Below are positions 5,569 through 10,945 of a stretch of 10,945 nucleotides of DNA, in pieces. Numbering within the stretch: the first letter of the stretch is position 1; each line of letters begins with the position of its first letter. The position numbers were made by a program, and so were the translations under genes. The DNA comes from Clostridiaceae bacterium (GTDB lineage Bacteria > Bacillota > Clostridia > Oscillospirales > Acutalibacteraceae): positions 1-10,945 of the forward strand of contig CAJGCL010000065.1 in the NCBI GenBank assembly GCA_904501675.1, read 5' to 3'. Under the pieces are notes generated by a model. That model saw nothing but the letters and a program-made list of their open reading frames with translations. It was not told where the DNA came from and ran no database searches.

Positions 5569-7377
5569 ATGAATAAGTGGAACTTTTATACTGCCAATGA
5601 AATTAAACCCTTGGGTTGGATGAAAAAGCAGCTCGAAATCCAAGCAAAAGGTCTTAGCGGTAATCTCGATAAAATGTGGCCAGATGTTAAGGATAGTGCA
5701 TGGATTGGTGGCGATAAAGAGGGCTGGGAGCGTGTTCCTTATTGGCTTGATGGTTTTATTCCTCTTGCATTTCTTCTTGATGATGGGGATATGAAAATAC
5801 GTGCAAAGAAATATATTGACGCAATAATCGCAAATCAAAAACCGGATGGTTGGATATGTCCTTGTGATGATAAGAAAAGAAATGAATACGACGCCTGGGC
5901 ACTTATGCTTATATCCAAAGTTCTTACTGTCTGGTACGACTGCAGTAAAGATGAAAGAGTGCCGCAGGTGCTTTATAAGGCGTTGAAAAATTACTACGAG
6001 ATGCTTTCAAACGGAGAAACAAAGCTCTTCGAATGGGCAAAATCACGCTGGTTTGAAACTTTTATTGCTATAAAATTCACTTATGAAAGATACCCTGAAG
6101 AGTGGCTTATAAGCTTCGCGGAACTCCTCAAAGAGCAGGGTGCAGATTATAATGAGTTTATGGCACAATGGCAAGAACCTAAAAGAGAGTGGCATCATGA
6201 AACCCATATTGTTAACATTGGTATGATGTTAAAATATGAGGCGCTTTATTGTCAGGTTGTAAACGCTCCCTATACAAATAGAGCTGAAGTATTACGAGAA
6301 TATCTTGATAAGTATAATGGCACCGTTTTTGGTGGATTCACAGGTGATGAGTGTCTTTCAGGAATAAGCCCTATTCAGGGAACAGAGCTTTGCTCTATAA
6401 CAGAGCAGATGTACTCCTATGAGCATCTTTTTGCTTATAGTGGTGATAATAAATGGGCAGAGCGTTTAGAAGTGCTTGCTTTTAATGCGCTTCCTGCTAC
6501 TATCAGCGACGATATGTGGACTCATCAGTATGACCAGATGGTCAATCAGATTGCATGTAAAAAAATTGATAAAGAGCCTCATTTTGGAACCAATGGCGAT
6601 GAATCTCATCTTTTTGGTCTCGAGCCAAATTATGGATGCTGCACTGCTAATTTTAATCAAGGTTGGCCTAAGTTTATGTTAAGTGCGTTTATGCATAAGG
6701 ATAATGAAATTATAAATGCAATTGCAATTCCCGGCGTGTTGAATTCCAAAAAAGCAAAGATTATTTTGGAGACAAATTATCCATTTGAAAATAACTTTAC
6801 ATATAAAATAAAAGCAAAGGAAGATTTCAGCTTTATTATTCGTATCCCTTCCTTTGCAAAATACATCAAAGTCAACGGCAAGGAATTTAGAGATGGCGAC
6901 ATAACCTTTAATTTTACATCGGGGCAGGAAGAAATAATCACGGTTTCCTTTGAGGTTTTGCCCCGCTTTTCAAAACGTCCGAATAATATGAAATCAGTTA
7001 TAAGCGGTTCGCTTGTTTTTTCTGTTCCAATCCAATATAAATTGATTTCCAATGAATATGTAAAAGATGATGTGGAGAGAAAATTTCCTTATTGCGACTA
7101 TTTTTTGATTCCGATTTCTGAGTGGCAGTACGCGTATAGTAGTGAGAGCTTGAAGATTTTTTTCGAAGAAGTTTCTGATGTTCCGTTTTCGAGTAAGAAA
7201 CCACCTGTTACAGTTGAGGCACAGGTGAAAAGAATTGATTGGGGTCTTCATGAGGATCACGATTCAGTATGCGCTAAAGCACCGAGAAGCCAAGAACCTT
7301 TGTCGGAAGAATTTACAATCAAATTATATCCATATGGTTGTGCAAAACTACGAATTACAGAGTTACCGCTTATATAA
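5569..7377 (+). CDS. GH127/DUF1680-type beta-L-arabinofuranosidase-like glycosidase
   Basis: A 602-residue protein of the DUF1680 superfamily, whose characterised members (HypBA1, GH127) release beta-L-arabinofuranose using a cysteine nucleophile held by zinc. The barrel domain opens with SAWIGGDKEGWERVPYWLDG (43-62). The metal site is visible as E273 and C275 in GTELCSITEQ and the Cys pair C357-C358 in YGCCTANFNQGWPKF. These correspond to Glu338, Cys340, Cys417 and Cys418 of HypBA1, making C357 the likely nucleophile. E261 in TGDECLSG is the probable acid/base. The CCTAN form differs from the HypBA1 subgroup, so the exact sugar is uncertain. C-terminal beta domains follow from about 385. No signal peptide is visible, so it should be cytoplasmic. 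It is a single-gene unit ending in the terminator at 7383-7415. Confidence 0.88.
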   Translation: MNKWNFYTANEIKPLGWMKKQLEIQAKGLSGNLDKMWPDVKDSAWIGGDKEGWERVPYWLDGFIPLAFLLDDGDMKIRAKKYIDAIIANQKPDGWICPCDDKKRNEYDAWALMLISKVLTVWYDCSKDERVPQVLYKALKNYYEMLSNGETKLFEWAKSRWFETFIAIKFTYERYPEEWLISFAELLKEQGADYNEFMAQWQEPKREWHHETHIVNIGMMLKYEALYCQVVNAPYTNRAEVLREYLDKYNGTVFGGFTGDECLSGISPIQGTELCSITEQMYSYEHLFAYSGDNKWAERLEVLAFNALPATISDDMWTHQYDQMVNQIACKKIDKEPHFGTNGDESHLFGLEPNYGCCTANFNQGWPKFMLSAFMHKDNEIINAIAIPGVLNSKKAKIILETNYPFENNFTYKIKAKEDFSFIIRIPSFAKYIKVNGKEFRDGDITFNFTSGQEEIITVSFEVLPRFSKRPNNMKSVISGSLVFSVPIQYKLISNEYVKDDVERKFPYCDYFLIPISEWQYAYSSESLKIFFEEVSDVPFSSKKPPVTVEAQVKRIDWGLHEDHDSVCAKAPRSQEPLSEEFTIKLYPYGCAKLRITELPLI

Positions 7378-7382
7378 AAATG

Positions 7383-7415
7383 CACGCACTACAAAAAGTA
7401 GTGCGTGTCTTTTTT
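7383..7415. terminator. Bidirectional intrinsic terminator between convergent glycosidase genes
   Basis: A perfect 10-bp stem (CACGCACTAC at 7383-7392, GTAGTGCGTG at 7398-7407) has an AAAAA loop. On the plus strand it is followed by six T (7410-7415); on the minus strand by CATTTTTATAT. It therefore suits both the plus-strand GH127 gene and the minus-strand 595-residue glycosidase gene. The latter's stop codon at 7414-7416 lies partly in the T tract. Confidence 0.9.
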
Positions 7416-9201
7416 ATTGTAAAAGTTCAAATAACCTTGTACTATGCTTGGGTGTAGTAAATGTAATCGTATCAGATGTGAATTCGGTTCCTTTAGTGTC
7501 AAGAAGAGGCCGGATTTTATATTTTTGGGGTAGAGTTATTTTTGTTTCTCCGTCAGTAGTTGTATGTATTCCAATAAAACCATTTCCACAATATAGCACA
7601 GCATTCTGAGTGTTAAAACAATGAACGCCAGAGGAAATGAGAAAGTCTCTCAATTCATCCGTTTCATAAAAAGGTTTTTCTTCAGTTAATGAAATATACG
7701 AAACGCCGGCGTTGTCATAAAGTTCAATGGCTTTTACGCCACTTTTCGTTGGTATTGGAGCAGTGAATATTGCGCATTTATATTTATGAAGAACTTTATC
7801 TGCATCTTCAACCAAACACATATCATATGGGATTCCTGAAATACTCATTCTGATACGATGGTGGTTAACTGTATCTAAAAGACGATTTCCTCTTTGTATA
7901 TTAGTATACGCTTTTTCGTCAATAAATAGCACTGTTTCGGCTTTTGGAAAATCATCCGTATTTTTAGTTTCAGCATTATCGTAAATCATCTTCATTTTTG
8001 AAAGTTCATTCATAATACTTTCGTCGTGATACCATCCACCCCACATATCAAACCACCAAATACCAGAGCCTTTCGTGATTTGATGTGCAAAGGCTTTGCG
8101 TATTGCAGAAATAGATAGCTCCTTTGTATCAGGACCGCACCATACTGTTTTGTTTCCGTTTGAATCATATAGCAGATATTTATCGTCAGGGTATTTTCCA
8201 GGACGGGAATCCTGCATTCTTGTTGTGAGATGAGTTCTTATATCGCACTCAACAAAGTATAGTTTGCCATGCATTTTAACAGAATCCGCAGGTAACATAT
8301 CACCCCAGTCTGCACCAAGTTCGCGGTTATTATCATAACAGCAAGGGGAGGAAAAGAAATCAATGTATGGTGAATCTATAATCTTCCTGAGTCCATGAAG
8401 ACCCCAAAGAGCATTATTCACATAAGCATTGTAGCCGTAAAATACACCTACTATCTGCTCATTGTTTATAAAATCTTTAAGAACCTTTGCAAAATACTCA
8501 ATTGTTTTTGTTGGCATTTCGTTGCAGAACTCATAATATAGTTTAACTTCTTCTGTTAAAATGCTACCATCTAAAGCTTCTCTTGTAGGAATTTTAATAT
8601 CATCAAATCCATGTTTTTCAAAGCACCATCTGCGGAATTTTTGCATACCCGTTTCTGAATATGAGCCAAAAAGGTCGTGATGCATCCACTCCTGTGTGGT
8701 GCCACCGCAAAGCTGATATCCGGCTATTCTGTGGGCATAATCGGTAGAACGGATATGACTAACAAGTGTCTTTAAAAGTTCTCCGCCGTCTCTCATAAAT
8801 AAATCAGAATAAAGAGATTCTCTGGCACCACTTTCTGTAATTACAGTTTCATAAGGGTTTTCTTGAAGCCATTTGCGAGGCATAGCAATATTGATTCTCG
8901 GAAAGATAAATGCATCAGGGCATTCTGTAACAATATGGCGGATTAACTCATCGAATTCAGAATAATCGGGAGTTTCACTATCAAAAACACCTGTCAAAAA
9001 TGGAGTGAAACCCGAAGAATTATTTATAGGTAAATCTGTAAACGAAACATTAATAAAAAACATTTTGTATCCGCTTTTAATAAAATCAGTCCATTTGCCA
9101 CGTTCTTCAAAATATGTGGTGTATGCAAGGGGAGAGAGGATTTCTCCATTTATGTTTATCTTTGGTTTGCCGTTTATAAATTGAATTTTACTTCTAAGCA
9201 T
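7414..9201 (-). CDS. Beta-galactosidase-like glycoside hydrolase (clan GH-A type, family unassigned)
   Basis: A 595-residue protein with the layout of GH42-like beta-galactosidases but without a family I can name. Residues 1 to about 400 look like a TIM barrel. AGYQLCGGTTQEWMHHD (160-176) would place the acid/base at E171, and KLYFVECDIRTHLT (313-326) the nucleophile at E318. GIWWFDMWGGWYHD (380-393) is a barrel-end segment. Residues 420-505 (AETVLFIDEKAY to AGVSYISLTEE) resemble the Rossmann-like trimerisation domain of GH42. A small beta domain ends the protein. The catalytic residues are inferred from position. No signal peptide is seen, so cytoplasmic. AGGAG lies 5 nt before ATG 9201. It is the last gene of an operon with the small membrane protein (21 nt upstream) and the kinase, ending at 7383-7415. 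Confidence 0.8.
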   Translation of the reverse strand: MLRSKIQFINGKPKININGEILSPLAYTTYFEERGKWTDFIKSGYKMFFINVSFTDLPINNSSGFTPFLTGVFDSETPDYSEFDELIRHIVTECPDAFIFPRINIAMPRKWLQENPYETVITESGARESLYSDLFMRDGGELLKTLVSHIRSTDYAHRIAGYQLCGGTTQEWMHHDLFGSYSETGMQKFRRWCFEKHGFDDIKIPTREALDGSILTEEVKLYYEFCNEMPTKTIEYFAKVLKDFINNEQIVGVFYGYNAYVNNALWGLHGLRKIIDSPYIDFFSSPCCYDNNRELGADWGDMLPADSVKMHGKLYFVECDIRTHLTTRMQDSRPGKYPDDKYLLYDSNGNKTVWCGPDTKELSISAIRKAFAHQITKGSGIWWFDMWGGWYHDESIMNELSKMKMIYDNAETKNTDDFPKAETVLFIDEKAYTNIQRGNRLLDTVNHHRIRMSISGIPYDMCLVEDADKVLHKYKCAIFTAPIPTKSGVKAIELYDNAGVSYISLTEEKPFYETDELRDFLISSGVHCFNTQNAVLYCGNGFIGIHTTTDGETKITLPQKYKIRPLLDTKGTEFTSDTITFTTPKHSTRLFELLQ

Positions 9202-9222
9202 AACTACTCCTGGAAAGCATTT

Positions 9223-9549
9223 TTATTTTCTATGAGTTAATTTGTAAATAACAGTACCTATTAATAATCCCGCAGTGGATATAACAAAATACCAGAGGGA
9301 ATGTATCAATGCCGACTCGTTATAGTGGATAAATACAGATGGTATAAACAAAATAGCGCTAATCAATGGGTAAAAACATTTTAGTTTTTCTTTTGAAATA
9401 CTACCTATTAAGATGGAAAATAAAAATGTTGCAAATATTATGAGAATAACCATTCCCATTGTATCTGTAGGTCCTACAAACAAAGGAAAAATATAAAACA
9501 TAAATAATTGAAGTAGTAAAACAATTATTTCTTTTAAATATTTTTTCAT
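9223..9549 (-). CDS. Small four-helix membrane protein of unknown function
   Basis: A 108-residue hydrophobic protein with four predicted membrane helices (about 7-25, 31-50, 60-75, 83-103), a positively charged start (MKKYLKE) and end (YKLTHRK), and a short basic loop SKEKLKC (52-58). FVGPTDTMGM (24-33) and FIHYNESALIHSLWY (73-87) look like conserved-type stretches, but I cannot tie them to a named function. GGGAG lies 8 nt before ATG 9549. It sits 12 nt after the kinase gene and 21 nt before the glycosidase gene, so all three are likely on one mRNA. A role in the glycosidase pathway is not shown. Confidence 0.82.
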   Translation of the reverse strand: MKKYLKEIIVLLLQLFMFYIFPLFVGPTDTMGMVILIIFATFLFSILIGSISKEKLKCFYPLISAILFIPSVFIHYNESALIHSLWYFVISTAGLLIGTVIYKLTHRK

Positions 9550-9561
9550 AATAAATGCTCC

Positions 9562-10086
9562 CTAAATATCAAAATCATATTTATCTTCAATAATAATATG
9601 GTTTACATTATACTCTCGGATGAGCTTCAAAATATCTGCATTTTCTTTTAATAGGTTTTCTATGGTGCAAGCCGTGTCATCTAATCGTTTTTCAATAACA
9701 TTAGCATATTTCTTTATGTCATCAAAGTGTTTTTTTATATAATTCTCACTCATAACAAGACAATAATATTTAATGTTATTAAGATAGTCCTCCGAAAAAT
9801 CCTTTGTCCAATCAAATGGAATATAACATCCTTCAACTATAAGATTCTGTTTGTTTTCTATAGCAGTTTTAATTATTTCGCGAACAATTGGCCATAAATA
9901 AGCGGTAAGGTCTCTATCATCACTTAACGGAGTAAGTTTTGTGTTTCCGCTACGAATCAGACCCATTTTTAAATGGTCTATTGAAAGGTAAGGGTATTTG
10001 TACTTTTCTAATAATCTTTGTGCAAGGGCGGTTTTACCCACATGGCTTGCGCCTGTTATCAAAATAATCATATTTGTTTGTCCCAT
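9562..10086 (-). CDS. P-loop kinase-like ATP-binding protein
   Basis: A 174-residue cytoplasmic protein of the P-loop NTPase fold, with the size of a small-molecule kinase. The Walker A motif GASHVGKT is at 12-19. LSIDHLKMGLIRSG (34-47) has an Asp (D37) where nucleoside or sugar kinases hold the acceptor. NLIVEGCYIPFDW (81-93) is a probable Walker-B-like strand with E85. VIEKRLDD (130-137) may be part of a lid. The substrate is unknown; it resembles zeta-toxin/adenylate-kinase-type proteins in layout only. The first ATG at 10086 has no clear ribosome site. An in-frame ATG at 10071 (residue 6) has a weak GGGA 9 nt upstream and would begin MIILITGASH, so it may be the true start. First gene of the operon with the membrane protein and glycosidase. 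Confidence 0.85.
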   Translation of the reverse strand: MGQTNMIILITGASHVGKTALAQRLLEKYKYPYLSIDHLKMGLIRSGNTKLTPLSDDRDLTAYLWPIVREIIKTAIENKQNLIVEGCYIPFDWTKDFSEDYLNNIKYYCLVMSENYIKKHFDDIKKYANVIEKRLDDTACTIENLLKENADILKLIREYNVNHIIIEDKYDFDI

Positions 10087-10113
10087 GTAATAACTTGTTT
10101 AATTATCACTTTA

Positions 10114-10142
10114 ATTATACTACCCGATTGACATATTTTCAA
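10114..10142 (-). promoter_or_regulatory. Sigma-A promoter of the kinase/membrane protein/glycosidase operon
   Basis: On the minus strand a -35 TTGAAA (10137-10142, five of six) and a perfect -10 TATAAT (10114-10119) are spaced by 17 nt. Transcription would start near 10107, leaving only about 21 nt before the ATG at 10086 or 36 nt before 10071. Its -35 is 6 bp from the palindrome at 10149-10170. Confidence 0.75.
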
Positions 10143-10148
10143 TATATC

Positions 10149-10170
10149 TTATATAAAGCGCTTGCTATAA
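10149..10170. promoter_or_regulatory. LacI-type palindromic operator between divergent promoters
   Basis: A 22-bp near-palindrome with core AAGCGCTT (10156-10163) flanked by TTATA on the left and TATAA on the right; 9 of 11 base pairs are symmetric. The AAnCGnTT-type core is characteristic of LacI/GalR-family operators. It fits the CcpA cre consensus poorly (six of nine fixed positions), so a local sugar-responsive LacI-family repressor is the better guess. It lies almost exactly midway between the two -35 boxes (6 bp and 5 bp away), so one bound protein could control both the transporter and the glycosidase operon. No LacI-family gene is in the window. Confidence 0.55.
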
Positions 10171-10175
10171 ATTTA

Positions 10176-10204
10176 TTGACAGTTATATTATTAAATGGTA
10201 CAAT
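10176..10204 (+). promoter_or_regulatory. Strong sigma-A promoter of the GPH symporter gene
   Basis: A perfect -35 TTGACA (10176-10181), a 17-nt spacer and a -10 TACAAT (10199-10204, five of six) with an extended -10 TG at 10196-10197. Transcription would start near 10211, about 29 nt before the GTG start. Confidence 0.82.
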
Positions 10205-10239
10205 TTTTGTGTTGAACAAAAGGTAAGGAGATGAGTTTT

Positions 10240-10945
10240 GTGTCAGAAGAAAACACTACCAATACTGTCAGGCGGTATGTGGGTCGAAAAGAAACTATAG
10301 CATATGTTCTTAATGACGTGGCAGCAAGCCTTAATATTGATGACTATAAAGAGCGTTATATTTACGACGTTGTAAAAATCGACTTTAATCTTCTTGCAAT
10401 ACAGAATGTTGTTTCAACTGCATGGGACTCAGTTAATGATACATTCATTGGTGTTCTTGTTGATAAAACAAGAACTCGTTGGGGTAAATTTAAACCGTAT
10501 GTTCTTTTAGGTGAAATACCTCTAACCATTCTTGGTATGTGGTATTGGCTTATTCCGTTCCTTTTCCCTGATACACCGGGTAACTACATTCCGAAGTGGA
10601 TTTTTTACTTTGCAATGAGTATTATTACTGAAACTGCAACCACCTTTACTGCAGTTGCTAAAACAGGTTATTTGTCAACCATAACGCCAGAGCCACTGGA
10701 AAGGTCGCGTCTTATTGCAACGGCAAACGTTGCCTCCCATCTTGTTGAGGATCTGCCTAAACAGATATTCGGTATTATATATGACCTTGTTGCAAATAAG
10801 GTAATCAATATACATCTTCCTAAGCTTTTTGCAAGCTTTGGTATCGTTTGTGCAGCTTTATCTGCGGCATTTGCATTGTTCTTTGTAACAAACTCACGTG
10901 AAAGAGTTCCGCAGTCTACAAGGCAGCCATCTGTAAAGCATTGCT
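10240..10945 (+). CDS. GPH-family sugar:cation symporter (MFS), 3' end cut by window edge
   Basis: The first 235 residues of a glycoside-pentoside-hexuronide:cation symporter, the family of melibiose and xyloside permeases, are visible. The family signature after helix 2 is clear: WDSVNDTFIGVLVDKTR (62-78) followed by TRWGKFKPYVL (79-89). Hydrophobic segments follow at about 92-110, 119-140, 172-186 and 196-216. TPEPLERSRLIA (149-160) is the usual cytoplasmic loop before helix 5. The GTG at 10240 is chosen because AAGGAG (10225-10230) is 9 nt from it, while the in-frame ATG at 10231 touches that site. In this family a sugar enters with Na+ or H+. The unphosphorylated oligosaccharide delivered would suit the nearby cytoplasmic glycosidases. 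It is transcribed divergently from the kinase/glycosidase operon, sharing the palindrome at 10149-10170. Confidence 0.9.
   Translation, partial: MSEENTTNTVRRYVGRKETIAYVLNDVAASLNIDDYKERYIYDVVKIDFNLLAIQNVVSTAWDSVNDTFIGVLVDKTRTRWGKFKPYVLLGEIPLTILGMWYWLIPFLFPDTPGNYIPKWIFYFAMSIITETATTFTAVAKTGYLSTITPEPLERSRLIATANVASHLVEDLPKQIFGIIYDLVANKVINIHLPKLFASFGIVCAALSAAFALFFVTNSRERVPQSTRQPSVKHC

Noticed and set aside
7235..7609. Plus-strand 124-residue frame spanning the end of the GH127 gene
   Set aside because: It runs through a clear terminator and antisense to the 595-residue glycosidase gene; no coherent protein family pattern.
10153..10166. CcpA cre site at the 10149-10170 palindrome
   Set aside because: Only six of nine fixed consensus positions match (the T and G on the left and the final A are wrong), so a general LacI-family operator is the safer call.
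10231..10233. ATG as the start of the GPH symporter
   Set aside because: It directly touches the AAGGAG ribosome site, leaving no spacing; the GTG 9 bases downstream has normal spacing.
1..10945. CRISPR arrays, insertion sequences, tRNA or rRNA genes, phage or toxin-antitoxin modules
   Set aside because: No spaced direct repeats, transposase or integrase reading frames, tRNA-like cloverleafs or rRNA-like segments were seen. The P-loop kinase resembles zeta toxins only in general layout and has no antitoxin beside it.

Overview
The window looks like a chromosomal segment of an AT-rich, spore-forming Clostridia (Firmicutes), plausibly a gut or other plant-fibre-degrading anaerobe. The grounds are a cotJABC spore-coat operon, AGGAG-type ribosome binding sites on most genes, textbook sigma-A promoters and compact intrinsic terminators. 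I see no mobile element, rRNA, tRNA or CRISPR array. The taxon is inferred from these traits only.

Layout. Positions 1-702 (minus) hold cotJA-cotJB-cotJC, with cotJC cut by the left edge. Positions 834-2786 (minus) hold a cytoplasmic GH31 alpha-glycosidase, probably alpha-xylosidase or alpha-glucosidase, with its own strong promoter bracketed by an inverted repeat. Positions 2887-5418 (minus) hold a four-gene block: a membrane-anchored XRE regulator, a PAP2-like phosphatase with an altered motif, an isoprenylcysteine-methyltransferase-like membrane protein and a GNAT acetyltransferase, ending in a 15-bp-stem terminator. A divergent region (5419-5568) leads to a GH127/DUF1680 glycosidase at 5569-7377 (plus). 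That gene converges on a minus-strand operon, and the two share a bidirectional terminator at 7383-7415. The operon runs from a P-loop kinase (9562-10086) through a small membrane protein (9223-9549) to a beta-galactosidase-like glycosidase (7414-9201). Positions 10087-10239 are a divergent control region with two strong promoters around a LacI-type palindrome. A GPH-family sugar symporter starts at 10240 and runs off the right edge.

How the genes may work together. The three glycosidases have no signal peptide that I can see, and a sugar:cation symporter lies next to them. This suggests import of short plant-derived oligosaccharides followed by cytoplasmic trimming, with alpha-xylosyl/glucosyl, beta-L-arabinofuranosyl and beta-galactosyl-type activities. 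Decorated xyloglucan or arabinogalactan fragments would fit. The substrate is inference. The glycosidases lie in separate transcription units, so this is a loose cluster, not one operon. The regulator/PAP2/ICMT-like/GNAT block in the middle looks unrelated to sugar use and more like membrane-lipid or envelope chemistry.

Points most worth a second look are the 595-residue glycosidase that I cannot place in a named family and its link to a P-loop kinase, the shared palindrome at 10149-10170, the inverted repeat around the GH31 promoter, and the PAP2 protein in which the usual PSGH motif reads PSST.
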